Shown: positions 25,359 through 34,049 of the stretch, one piece after another
Layout: the number at the start of each line of letters is the position of its first letter
Numbering within the stretch: the stretch's first letter is position 1
Origin: Candidatus Altimarinota bacterium
Lineage (GTDB): Bacteria; Patescibacteriota; Gracilibacteria; BD1-5; UBA2023
DNA length: 36,289 nt
NCBI GenBank assembly: GCA_024709505.1
Contig: JANJWP010000006.1
Coordinates: 1-36,289, forward strand
Reading direction: 5' to 3'
Translations under genes and position numbers: made by a program
Notes under the pieces: model-generated
The model's database searches: none
What the model was told of the DNA's origin: nothing
What the model saw: only the letters and a program-made list of their open reading frames with translations

Positions 25359-25394
25359 TATACCGATCATTTTTCGAATCAGCCTTCTCCACCG

Positions 25395-25417
25395 CGCCCG
25401 CGAAAACCTCGCGGGCG
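25395..25417 (+). other. GC-rich hairpin between the radical-domain gene and the hemerythrin gene
   Basis: CGCCCGCGA (25395-25403) pairs with 25409-25417 around a 5-base loop. No long T run follows, so it is a weak terminator or a 3'-end stabiliser. Confidence 0.45.
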
Positions 25418-25460
25418 TTCGAAGACGGCGGATTTCGCCACCTCTCCCCATATTGCCGCC

Positions 25461-25970
25461 ATGCTCCTCTCCGAAGGCGTACATCACGTTCTCGAAACGT
25501 TCCACGCCCCTCTTAAAAAAGATCTCCCCATTGTTCTTTCTCTTGCCGAAAAGGTCGCGAGAGTTCATGGAGACGTCCATGGCGAATTGATTCGAATATT
25601 GGAAATCGTCCAAAGCTTCGCGTTCGAAATGCAGGACCATCTGAAAAAGGAAGAGAACGTTCTTTTTCCCTTGATGCTCGAACTCGACGCTCTCGCCAAA
25701 ACCGGAGAAAAACCCGCTTTCCATTGCGGAAGCGTTGGAAATCCAATCCGACGGATGCACGTTGAGCACGGGGATTTCGACGCCATGTTTTCGGAGCTTC
25801 GGAGCCTAACGAACGGTTTTATCCCCCCGGAAGACGCCTGTAAAAGCTACGAAGCGCTCTTTTTCCTGCTTCGGAAAATGGACGGCGAACTTTCCTTGCA
25901 CGCGGCATACGAAGAAGAGACGCTCTTTTCCGAAGCGATGAAGAAAGAATCCGCCTGTCTCGAAAAATAG
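25461..25970 (+). CDS. Hemerythrin-like (Ric/YtfE-type) di-iron protein
   Basis: The 169-residue four-helix-bundle protein has His and Glu ligands spaced as in hemerythrin-type iron proteins: HHVLETFH, VHGDVHGEL, MQDHLKKEENVLFPLM, MHVEHGDFDAMF and LHAAYEEETLF. The HxxEH and H-x3-EE patterns resemble YtfE/ScdA (Ric), which repair iron-sulfur clusters after nitric oxide or oxidative damage. The ScdA N-terminal domain is absent. It lies between the reductase and its iron-sulfur activase, so protecting that oxygen-sensitive pair is a reasonable inference. No UGA; the stop is TAG. Confidence 0.87.
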   Translation: MLLSEGVHHVLETFHAPLKKDLPIVLSLAEKVARVHGDVHGELIRILEIVQSFAFEMQDHLKKEENVLFPLMLELDALAKTGEKPAFHCGSVGNPIRRMHVEHGDFDAMFSELRSLTNGFIPPEDACKSYEALFFLLRKMDGELSLHAAYEEETLFSEAMKKESACLEK

Positions 25971-26017
25971 CGGAATGACCGCCTTTCCCGTAAAAACGCG
26001 TTTTTCGCCCCTCTTCC

Positions 26018-26719
26018 ATGATCCTCTCCTGAGTCGATAAATTCACGCTCCTCGATTTTCCGGGAAAAACCGCCGCGACCGTTTTTACGGGCGGATGCAA
26101 CATGCGATGCCGGTTCTGTCACAATCCCGAATTCGTATTGCCGGAACGCCTCTCGGAAATGAAGAACGATTTCATTCCCGAATTCGCGTTCTTCAAATTC
26201 CTCGATTCGCGCAAGGGTTTTTTGGACGGCATCGTCGTCTGTGGCGGCGAACCCACCGTCCATAACGATTTGCCGGAATTCCTTCGCGAAATTAAAAATC
26301 GGGGATTCCTCGTGAAACTCGATACGAATGGCAATCGTCCCGATATCGTTCGGCGCGTTATCGCCGAAGGGCTCGCGGACTATTTCGCCGTTGATGTGAA
26401 ACATTCCCCCGCGAAATACGAAACGCTCTGCGGCACGGGCGCATCGTTCGAAAAAACGGTGGAATCAGCCCGACTGATCATCGAATCGGGCATTGACCAC
26501 GAATTCCGCACGACCGTCGCCCGGGGCGAACACACGAGCGAAGACATTGAAGAAATCGCCCGGGCGCTCTCGGGCGTCCGGAGGCACTTTCTCCAGAATT
26601 ACCGGCCCGGAAACGTGCTCGATGAAACGTTTCGCGGAAGTCCGTTCGAATCGCGCGAGCTCGAAGCCTTCGCGAAGACGTTCTTGGAAGCGGGAATCCC
26701 CTGCTTTATGCGCAATTAA
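26018..26719 (+). CDS. nrdG: Anaerobic reductase activating protein, radical SAM (NrdG type)
   Basis: The 233-residue protein starts MILSGVDKFTLLDFPGKTAA, where Gly5 is TGA at 26030-26032; this opening is typical of the long NrdG-like activases. The radical SAM motif is GCNMRCRFCHNP (C-x3-C-x2-C binding a 4Fe-4S cluster), followed by VVCGGEPT and KLDTNGN, which bind S-adenosylmethionine. Under the standard code translation would need an internal ATG just before the cluster motif. It generates the glycyl radical, here presumably on the separate 25056 protein. It ends in TAA. Confidence 0.93.
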
Positions 26720-26720
26720 T

Positions 26721-26748
26721 TTGACTTATTATTTTCAATACCTATAAA
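26721..26748 (+). promoter_or_regulatory. Strong promoter of the 26785 gene
   Basis: TTGACT (26721-26726) and TATAAA (26743-26748) are 16 bases apart. A purine-rich Shine-Dalgarno stretch (AAAGGGAGGG, 26767-26776) precedes the ATG at 26785. Confidence 0.75.
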
Positions 26749-26784
26749 AATATGGGATTCTCACTGAAAGGGAGGGCTTAACCC

Positions 26785-27141
26785 ATGGAAGCCGCAACGA
26801 AACACGTCGCCATATTCGCGGAAGGTCGGATGAAGGCCTTCGGACTGCTCATGGAAGAGGAGGGAGAAATCCAAACCATTCTCCATACAATCCCTCCGAT
26901 ACTCCTTGCGGAAATCGCTCGGGAATCGGACGGGAATCCGAAGGTTCGCTACTGCCTCGACGCCTCCTGCGATCCGTTTTCGGCCGAAGTTTCCGTTCTC
27001 GTCGTCTTTGAAAATCCGACGACGGTAATCCACGTGCTTGGCATGGATTTGGATGACGAAGACGAGGTCGTCGCCGTCGGAGTTCTCGAATGGGATTCCA
27101 TTCAGTTCGCCGAAATCGACGAATCCAGTCTCATCGCCTGA
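26785..27141 (+). CDS. Small acidic protein of unknown function, ending in TGA
   Basis: The 118-residue soluble protein is strongly acidic in its C-terminal half (GMDLDDEDEVVAVGVLEWD) and has beta-strand-like stretches (VSVLVVFENPTTVIHVL). No family is recognised. It has its own strong promoter, a Shine-Dalgarno site and a terminator. Its stop is TGA at 27139-27141; reading it as Gly continues without TAA or TAG through the terminator at 27190-27217 and into sequence antisense to the next gene. It thus behaves like the 17885 gene and unlike the UGA-containing genes around it. Confidence 0.75.
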   Translation: MEAATKHVAIFAEGRMKAFGLLMEEEGEIQTILHTIPPILLAEIARESDGNPKVRYCLDASCDPFSAEVSVLVVFENPTTVIHVLGMDLDDEDEVVAVGVLEWDSIQFAEIDESSLIA

Positions 27142-27189
27142 ATTCTCTCGGACTTTGGACCATCAAAAACCATGGTCCGTCAAAAAAAC

Positions 27190-27217
27190 ATCCCCCGCCT
27201 CGGCGGGGGATTTTCTT
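27190..27217. terminator. Intrinsic terminator between convergent genes
   Basis: ATCCCCCGCC (27190-27199) pairs with 27202-27211 around a tiny loop, followed by TTTTCTT. It serves the 26785 gene and may also act on the convergent TIM-barrel gene. A weaker hairpin GGACCAT/ATGGTCC lies just upstream. Confidence 0.8.
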
Positions 27218-27238
27218 GGCCTTTTAATTCCGGAAAAA

Positions 27239-27994
27239 CTATTTGACCGGGTAGAGCTTCTCAAAATATGCCTTTGCCTGCGCGAGCTTCTTTTGTACTG
27301 CCGCATCGTCGCCGACGGAAAGTTCCTTGGGCGAAACCTTAAGGGTAAAATCACCCCGGTATCCCGCATCGCGAAGCTTAATGAGCAGGCTTTCAAGCGG
27401 AGCGTCACCACGTCCCGGAAGAAGGTCCTCGCGGTTTCCTGAACGGTCGGAGAGAATGACGTTGCAAATGGTGTTTCCTAGCATCGCGTAGGTCTTCATG
27501 AGATCGACGCCTGATTCGGGATCAACGTTGGAAACGTGAAGCGACGTTTTCCCGGTGAGCTTTTTTACCGAAGAAAGAGTCGCATCCTTGTATTCGGGAA
27601 TGAAAAACAAGAAGGTCTTCGGCTCGACGTTAATGATCGAAAATGGGATTTCGGGATAATCCTTAGAAATTTTCGGAATCCGTTCGTTAAACCAGGTTCC
27701 ATCCTTATCCAAGCGGTGCGGAGGATAGAAGTTTACGGTTTTTGCCCCAAGCGTTTTCGCGAGTTTGGCGACGGCTTCGACGGCATCATCATTCATTTTC
27801 CGTTCGTAGGCCGTAACGGCCGCAACCGGAATCCCGATGGAATCGGAAAGCTCTTTGACGTATTCGGCATTCTCGGTGTCGAAATTCGTCGAATCAAGAT
27901 CGAGACAGACGCCGTCGTAGTTGGCCTCTTTGGCGATTTTGAAAATCTTATGGAGGCCGTAGCCTTTAAGCGAAGCGGTCGAAAGGAGGAGCAT
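27239..27994 (-). CDS. Sugar-phosphate isomerase/epimerase-like TIM-barrel protein
   Basis: The 251-residue protein has the alternating strand-helix pattern of the xylose-isomerase-like (AP endonuclease family 2) barrel: GVCLDLDSTNF, IPVAAVTAYER, GAKTVNFYPPHR, FSIINVEPKTF, LHVSNVDPESG, and the closing LPGRGDAPLESLLIKLRDAGYRGDFTLKV, where the G-x-GD motif supplies a metal or substrate ligand. The exact substrate is unknown. No UGA; the stop is TAG. It follows the nucleotidyltransferase gene by 60 bases on the same strand, so the two may share a sugar pathway. Confidence 0.8.
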   Translation of the reverse strand: MLLLSTASLKGYGLHKIFKIAKEANYDGVCLDLDSTNFDTENAEYVKELSDSIGIPVAAVTAYERKMNDDAVEAVAKLAKTLGAKTVNFYPPHRLDKDGTWFNERIPKISKDYPEIPFSIINVEPKTFLFFIPEYKDATLSSVKKLTGKTSLHVSNVDPESGVDLMKTYAMLGNTICNVILSDRSGNREDLLPGRGDAPLESLLIKLRDAGYRGDFTLKVSPKELSVGDDAAVQKKLAQAKAYFEKLYPVK

Positions 27995-28054
27995 ATCGGA
28001 AGAAACGTGTTTTTCACAGTATACTGGAATACGCCCGGGAAAGCAAACGGCTCG

Positions 28055-28927
28055 TTACCCGTGGATGTCGCCCAGCATTCGTTTGACGCTGGGCAAATCT
28101 TCGCGGTAAGTCATGCCGAACCACGGATCCTTCGAGGCGACGACGCGGACTTTGATCCGCCCTTCGTTCGAAAGGTCGCTCATGGCCTTGGGGAGGAAGA
28201 ACTCGCGCGAAAAAGCGTCCGGTTCACGGAAGAATTCTTCGAATTTTTCTTCGAGCATGGAAAGGAACCGCTCGTCGAAACCGAAGAAATTTACCGAAAC
28301 GAGCGTGTCGGGAGCGAATTCGGTACCGGCTTCCGGGTTTCCGACGTTGCCGTTCGGCAAGAGCGAAATACCACCGCATTCGACGATGCGGTCGAGATAT
28401 CCGTCCGAATCGGCGAAACACACGCCGCGGGAAACCGTTCCGGCTTCCGAAAGCGTCGAAGCGAGACCGAAGCACACGAGCGCGTATTCGGGAATCCCCT
28501 CCCCTCTTCGTGCGAACTGCCGTGCGAGACTGACGAAGCCGTCTTTTCCGTAGTAGTCGTCGGCGTTGATAACGGCGAACGGCCCGTTCAAAAGACGGCG
28601 CGCGGCACGGACGGCATGCCCGGTTCCCCACGGCTTGGTTCGTTCAGGCGGCGAAGTGACTCCTTCCGGGAGGTCGTCCAAATCCTGGAACGCGTATTCG
28701 ACTTCGAGCTTTCCTTCGTATTTGCTGCCGACTTTCTCTTTGAAAAGCGCTTCGAAATCCCGGCGGATAACGAAAACCGCGCGCGAAAATCCCGCCTCCA
28801 TGGCATTTCTTACGGAGTAGTCGAGAAGGGTGTTGCCCTCGTCGTCCATCGCTTCCATTTGTTTGAGTCCTCAGAAGCGGCTGCCCATTCCGGCAGCCAT
28901 GACGAGAACCGTGAACTTCTGCTCCAT
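28055..28927 (-). CDS. Sugar nucleotidyltransferase (GT-A NTP_transferase family)
   Basis: The 290-residue protein has the signature nucleotide-binding loop MAAGMGSRFGGLKQ at residues 10-23. Residue 19, the first Gly of GGLKQ, is TGA at 28871-28873; under the standard code the whole loop is lost. Other motifs are WGTGHAVRAARRLL, INADDYYGKDG (the metal-binding acidic pair) and VSVNFFGFDERF. Such enzymes join a sugar-1-phosphate to a nucleotide for wall or surface polysaccharide. The substrate cannot be read from sequence. It ends in TAA and lies 74 bases after serS on the same strand. Confidence 0.88.
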
Positions 28928-28965
28928 AGTGGGATCGGTATGGGAAAATAACGGGAAGAGATTCG

Positions 28966-28992
28966 AAAAAGCGCCGGTTCGATGTCCGGCGC
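28966..28992 (-). terminator. serS terminator
   Basis: A 7-bp stem (28971-28977 with 28986-28992) with an 8-base loop is followed on the minus strand by TTTTT (28966-28970). It begins ten bases after the serS stop. Confidence 0.75.
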
Positions 28993-29001
28993 CGGTTTCG
29001 A

Positions 29002-30300
29002 TTAGAGGACGGCCTTTCCGCCGAGGTACGGCTGGAGGACCTTCGGGACGCGAACGGTGCAATCTTCGTTCTGGTAGTTCTCGATGATGGCGACGAGCGC
29101 GCGTCCGCAGGCGAAGGCGGTCGCGTCGTTGGTATGGATGAGCTCGAGCGATCCGTCGGCGCGGCGTACGCGGGTTTGGAGACGGCGGGACTGGTAGTCG
29201 GTCATATAGTCCGCGGTGTGGGTTTCGCGGTACTTGCCCTGCCCCGGAAGCCACGCTTCAATATCGGAACCTTTGGCATTGGGTTTGCCAATGTCGAAGG
29301 TGCACTTCTGGAGTTTTTGGTACGGGATTTCGAGTTTTTGCATGAGCCATTCCTGGATTCCGGAGAAGAGCAGGTGCTCGTCGTGGGAGGTTTCGGCGGT
29401 GGAAAAGCTTTCCATTTCCATCTTGTCGAACTGGTGCATGCGGATGATGCCTTCCATGTCCTTGCCGTAGGTTCCGGCTTCGCCTCGGAAGCTCGTGGCG
29501 TATCCGAGATAGCGCACCGGCATGACGGATTCATCGAAGATTTCATTCGCGTGCATCGAACCGAGAACGTGTTCGGCCGACCCCTGGAGCCAAAGGTCTT
29601 GACCTTCGATCTTATAGCGGTCTTCGCGCGGTTCGAGACGGTCCATCGCGTCGTACGGCGCGGTTTTAATCATGAACGGCGGAAGTACCGGCGTAAACGG
29701 CTTGGTAGAAACCTTAAGGCCATGTTCCTTGACGATTGCCGCGATGACGGCTTCGTCGCCGAGGGAATCCATTACCCAGTTGATAAGCGCGAATTGCAGG
29801 CGGACGAGCTCGCCCTTGAGGTAGGCGAAACGGGAACCTGCGACGTTTGCGGCGCGATCTTTGTCGATCCATCCGCGAATTTCGGCGATTTGGGCGTGGT
29901 TCTTGGGTTCGAAGGAGAACTTGGTGGGCTCGCCACAAACGCGCACGACGACGTTTTCGTCTTCGGAGAGTCCGACCGGAGTGTCAGCGGTGGGAATATT
30001 GGGAATCTTCTTGTAGATCGCCATGAATTCGGCTTCGACGGTTTCGAAACGCTCTTCGAGTCCGGCGAGCTCCTCTTTAATAGCCTTGGACTTCGCAATG
30101 AGCTCCGGATCAGGTTTTCCACCCTTCATCATATCGGAAAGCCTGTTTCGTTCGGCACGGAGATCGTCCACCTTCTTCTTGAGTTCGATGCGTTCTACGT
30201 CGAGTTTAATGGCAAGGTCGAGATCAACCTTGGCACATTTGTCGGCAATGGCTTTGGCGACAATTTCGGGGTTGGAACGAAGGATTTTAATGTCAATCAT
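29002..30300 (-). CDS. serS: Seryl-tRNA synthetase
   Basis: The protein has 432 residues and is complete. The N-terminal antiparallel coiled coil (about 25-100, LKKKVDDLRAERNRLSDMMK and following) contacts the long variable arm of tRNA-Ser. Class II motif 2 is FRGEAGTYGKDMEGIIRMHQF and motif 3 lies near TNDATAFACGRALVAIIENYQ, both slightly divergent but typical. It charges tRNA-Ser, one copy of which (GGA) is in this window. No UGA; it ends in TAA. The leader contains a terminator-like hairpin (30310-30338). Confidence 0.96.
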   Translation of the reverse strand: MIDIKILRSNPEIVAKAIADKCAKVDLDLAIKLDVERIELKKKVDDLRAERNRLSDMMKGGKPDPELIAKSKAIKEELAGLEERFETVEAEFMAIYKKIPNIPTADTPVGLSEDENVVVRVCGEPTKFSFEPKNHAQIAEIRGWIDKDRAANVAGSRFAYLKGELVRLQFALINWVMDSLGDEAVIAAIVKEHGLKVSTKPFTPVLPPFMIKTAPYDAMDRLEPREDRYKIEGQDLWLQGSAEHVLGSMHANEIFDESVMPVRYLGYATSFRGEAGTYGKDMEGIIRMHQFDKMEMESFSTAETSHDEHLLFSGIQEWLMQKLEIPYQKLQKCTFDIGKPNAKGSDIEAWLPGQGKYRETHTADYMTDYQSRRLQTRVRRADGSLELIHTNDATAFACGRALVAIIENYQNEDCTVRVPKVLQPYLGGKAVL

Positions 30301-30309
30301 GGAAACGGG

Positions 30310-30338
30310 AAAAAAGGACCGAAACCGAAAAACGGTCC
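30310..30338 (-). promoter_or_regulatory. Attenuator-like hairpin in the serS leader
   Basis: On the minus strand GGACCG and CGGTCC (30333-30338 and 30316-30321) pair around an 11-base loop and are followed by six U residues (30310-30315), ten bases before the serS ATG. This is a terminator shape placed in a leader. Confidence 0.55.
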
Positions 30339-30370
30339 GAAAACCGCTCGAGAATCGCGAATACCTGGGA

Positions 30371-30397
30371 ATTATAGGAAAAAATCGGCGGAAGCAA
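30371..30397 (-). promoter_or_regulatory. serS promoter
   Basis: On the minus strand TTGCTT (30392-30397) and a perfect TATAAT (30371-30376) are 15 bases apart (16 if CTTGCT is used). The predicted leader of about 65 bases contains the attenuator-like hairpin. Confidence 0.6.
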
Positions 30398-30404
30398 GGG
30401 GGAG

Positions 30405-30893
30405 CTACGCTTTCATGAATTTTCTCGGGAATACCGTTTTTTCAATCTCACGGATGCGTACTTCGTGGGAGAGGGTTTCGGAAAGCCGTTCGAAAGCCTG
30501 TCCGAAAAGGATGCGAGTATTTTCGTGTTCCGCTCTGGATTCCGTTCGGAAATCTTGAAAATCAGCACTGAGTCCATCAACTTTCGTTTCCAGTGCATCA
30601 AAGCATATCTCGAGTCCGTCGAACCGAGTCTCCAATCAGTCGAACCGGGTTTCAAGCGCATCAACTTTGGTTTCAAGACCGTCGAACCGGGTTTCAAGCG
30701 CATCAACTTTGGTTTCAAGACCGTCGAACCGAGTCTCCAATCAGTCGAACCTTTCATCGACCATGTCGAACCTCTTGTCAATCGCCTCGAATCTTCCGTC
30801 AATCGAATCGAACCTCTTAACGGCCGTCTTCTGAAAGGCTTCCATCGAATCGAACTTGGCAATGACCAACTTTTGGAACTCCGTATTCTCCAT
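30405..30893 (-). CDS. Coiled-coil repeat protein, UGA inside the repeats
   Basis: The 162-residue protein is almost entirely heptad repeats of the form (R/K)-(F/V)-D-(G/A)-L-E-T from residue 25 to 105, followed by a helical tail ending in TVFPRKFMKA. UGA codons at 30741-30743 (residue 51) and 30636-30638 (residue 86) encode the Gly of an F-D-G-L-E-T unit, the same position at which sister repeats use ordinary Gly or Ala codons. This is internal proof of the reassignment. It is probably a trimeric or dimeric coiled coil; function unknown. It ends in TAG. Confidence 0.8.
30639..30722. repeat. Two tandem 42-bp repeats in the coiled-coil gene
   Basis: The 42-base units at 30639-30680 and 30681-30722 are identical and encode two heptads each. 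They are flanked by a 21-base unit present at 30618-30638 and 30723-30743, both ending in the TGA codon on the minus strand. Confidence 0.85.
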
Positions 30894-30910
30894 GGAAAAA
30901 TCCGTTAGGA

Positions 30911-30938
30911 ATAATCCGTGCCGCTCTCACGTTTGCAA
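30911..30938 (-). promoter_or_regulatory. Promoter of the coiled-coil gene
   Basis: On the minus strand TTGCAA (30933-30938) and GATTAT (30911-30916) are 16 bases apart. The leader is about 11 bases. Confidence 0.5.
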
Positions 30939-30984
30939 TACTTTACGGCGTGAAGCACGAAAAACAAAGAAAAATCCTGGAAAC

Positions 30985-31557
30985 CTATTTGAGAAATATC
31001 ATCACCCCGTCGTCGGAATCGGTCATGACGATTTCGTGGGGGATACCGAGTTTTTCGACGTGCGCGTAAAAATCGGCCATTTTCCCGCGGAATTTTACGA
31101 CGTCGTCTACGACGAGCCACCCCCCTTCGCGCACGAGGGGCCATGCCATTTCGAAAATCCGGGCGGTGGAACGTTTTTCGGCATCGATGAAGACCGCGTC
31201 GAACTTTTCCGCCAGAGTGGGAAGGAAGTTGAGCGCGTCGGCAAAAACGTGTTCGACCACGTGGGAAAATCACGCTTTTAAAACGTTAGCGACGGCCGCG
31301 TCATAGGAAGGCTTGGAAAAATCGACGGTGACGATGCGCGGAGAATCTTCGGCTTTCGCTCCGACTTCGCTCATGACGGCGGCGAACGTAATGGTCGAAT
31401 ATCCGTGCGCGGTACCGAGCTCGAGAAGACTCATGGTGGAATGTTTGCGAACGAGCCCCGCAAGAAATTCGCCGGTTTCGAGGGAAATCGAAGGGACGCT
31501 CGCCGAGAGATTGCGGGATTTGAGAAGCCCGAGAAACGCTTTGGTATTGGAATCCAT
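30985..31557 (-). CDS. SAM-dependent O-methyltransferase
   Basis: The 190-residue class I methyltransferase has motif I LLELGTAHGYSTITFA (residues 44-59), an acidic loop VTVDFSKPSYDAAV (motif II), FDAVFIDAEK (motif IV) and GGWLVVDDVVKF. It resembles the caffeoyl-CoA/catechol O-methyltransferase family (Methyltransf_24 or 3), which are metal dependent. TGA at 31270-31272 (residue 96, LKA-G-FSH) is Gly and joins the two halves of the Rossmann domain. It ends in TAG. The substrate is unknown. Confidence 0.87.
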
Positions 31558-31622
31558 AGGAATTGCTTATCCGCCGTTTTTTGGCGACCGATATCCCGTT
31601 TAAGATATTCGCGTTTGCAGAA

Positions 31623-31660
31623 AAAGAAAACCGCCCGGGGTTTTTGGGGCGGTTTTCTTT
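31623..31660 (-). terminator. Terminator after the VirB6-like gene
   Basis: A 14-bp stem (31623-31636 with 31647-31660) with a 10-base loop is followed by a T-rich run on the minus strand. It lies 31 bases after the VirB6-like stop. Confidence 0.8.
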
Positions 31661-31690
31661 AAGAACGTTTTTATTTCATGGCGTTCGCTC

Positions 31691-33922
31691 TTACGGGTTC
31701 CTATTCGGAGGCTGAGTTCACGTCGGTGCGGCAGGATCCGCGGGCTTGCTGTTCGGTGCCGGCTGAGGCGGGACTGTCGGCTGAGGCGGGACTGTCGGCG
31801 GAACGCCCCCGTTTTGCCGTCTCTGCGCTTCACGAACCTCTTCCTCAAGCTCTTTTTTATCGAGAATGCCCTCCTGCGCACGATTAAGACGAGCGGTGGG
31901 GTCAAGAGCCTTATTGTATTCCTCTATCGCGATGCGGAAATTATTCGAGTCATTCGCTTCCTCGAAGCCTTTAATCAGTTTTTCTTTCAGCCTTGGTTCG
32001 AGCGCTGTTTTTTGAACCAATTTAATCCAATCACCCTTGTCTTCGGCGGTAAACTTATTGTCCAATATCGCCTGTCCCCTATGGGCAAGAAGTTGTTCTT
32101 GGGTGTTTTTTAAGGTAATGGCGGCCTTATTCGTGTTTTCGGCCAGGGCCGCGACCGCCTTCTTTGCTTCCATGACATCCTTCGTTACCCCTCCGCCAAA
32201 TTTCGCACCAAGATCCGCACCTTGGGTTGACCAGTTGCCACGGGCGGACTGCTCGATTCCGGATTTAATGCCTCAGCCAAAAGCTTGAAGCCCTTCCATG
32301 CTCATCTTTTTTCCACCGCCAATAGGTATCGGCATGTATTTCGGCATGTCCATGGCGAGTTTGCCCATGTTTTCGCCGAATTGCATAACCGGGCCGGCGG
32401 CTTTCGCCGTAATGTCGCTGGATTTCAATGCGGCCATGACCGCCATCCAAAGCACGACGATAGCCAGAATCTGGACGATAACCTTTCCAATGGAACTCGA
32501 AGCAAGCTTGACGAATCACTGGCTGCCATCTTTGGCATTTGCCGCAGCATCTTTGACGGATTGTCCAATGGGAAAGCCCTTCACTTCGATCGTTGTTTCC
32601 TTGCCTTGGGGCCCCATGACAAAAGTGGCATCGCCTTCTTTTACGTTTTCGTCCTTCGTTCCCGCCGAGAAGAACGAACTGTTTTCGGGCGAAATCGGTG
32701 CATTTTCAGCTTTCTTGATAAAAAGGAGTCCGAACGCGAGGGCAGCCGAAACGTAGACCGGAACCAACGCGAGGGAAATGAACGACGTAAAACTGAAATC
32801 TTTCATTTGTTCCGCAAACTTTCCTTTTCCTTCAAGAAAATAGAAAAGGCCGAAGAGCGGGGAAAATATCGCAATAACCCAAAGATAGAACGCCCTCGTC
32901 AAAAGTGCGAAACAGAGCGTGAGCATGAGCAGCGCGTATACGATGAGGAATATTCCCCAAAGTCCGATGGTGATCACCAGATCGGCAATATTTCCCATCG
33001 ATTTGAGATTCACCCCGTCGATTTCCTTTATCTTCTGAACCTTAAAAACGTCGTACGCATACAAGTTCAAGATTCCATAGGTTCCCTTATCGGAAGCGAG
33101 AAAATCTTTAAAAAGGACCGTGTTCGTCTCTTCGCTGCATTTGAAAAACTTTCCGGAAACTTCGGATGGCTTCGCTTGGGAGGTTGAAGCGGTAGAACCG
33201 GAAGCAGTTTTGCCCTGCCGAAGTTTATCGAACGAAAGCGTGCATTTTTGGGGCATTTCAAACTTCGGCTCGGATTTATCCTTCGCATCCGAAGCCGAAA
33301 CGATTCCCGAAGAAAGGATATCCGCCGGAAGACGCAGAACCGACGCCGTAAGAAGATTGCTGATCGAAAGGATTCCCGAAACGATGAACCACGTGAACGG
33401 CACGATGAGGATTCCCGTTACGAAGCGCGGCAACGCCTTTTTCATGGCGTAGTGCTCGCCTCATTGGCCGAAGATGTTCATGAACGCCATCGCCACGAGT
33501 AAAAAGGCGAAAACGACGTAGACCACGTTGGAAACGAGTACCCATAACTGGTGGATGATGGGGCGGAGGCCGAAAATTTCTCAAAACGTCCAGTCCGGCG
33601 AAAGGAGCCACCCCGCAATGAAGGTCGCGGGAAGAAAAACCATCATGACCGCTTCGATCACCCCGTTGACGAACGAAGCGCCGCCGGTTCCCTTTTGTTC
33701 GACGGGCGTAGCAGGAGATTTTGTCGCAGCGGGAGTGTCGGCGGCAGCGGCAGCAGCAGGAACCCCTTCTAAAACGGCAATCCCTCAAAATCCTTCGGAA
33801 CCTTCCGGAAAGTCGAGCGTTCAAAAGGTCCAAGAAACGGTCGCGAAGAGCGCGAGGGCAATGGAGCGGACGGCGTTTGGAGCGAGGAGATCGGAAATCC
33901 GCGTTCGGAGATTCATACGCAT
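31691..33922 (-). CDS. VirB6/TrbL-like multispanning protein with seven UGA-Gly codons
   Basis: The 743-residue protein has a signal or anchor near residues 15-32, an Ala/Pro/Thr-rich segment, and several membrane helices (MMVFLPATFIAGWLL, VVYVVFAFLLVAMAFMNIF, FVTGILIVPFTWFIVSG). A central FYLWVIAIFSPLFGLFYF segment follows, the hallmark region of VirB6/TrbL channels. Later come a helix IVQILAIVVLWMAVMAAL, a charged cytosolic-type domain and a Pro/Gln repeat tail. UGA codons lie at residues 34, 46, 114, 154, 469, 550 and 735. Standard translation gives only fragments. It ends in TAA. It may form the membrane channel of a secretion or conjugation-type apparatus; no VirB4-like ATPase is in the window, so the role is inferred. 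Confidence 0.75.
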
Positions 33923-34049
33923 GACGGCAAAAATGGGTCTTGTCCCCATTGAACCACATCCTTTCCAAACGCGCAAATTCCCGAAGCCCGTTTTAAACGA
34001 CGGTTCTCCGGGAATTTTCCGAACGGCGCTTAACGGCGGTATTGGGAGC

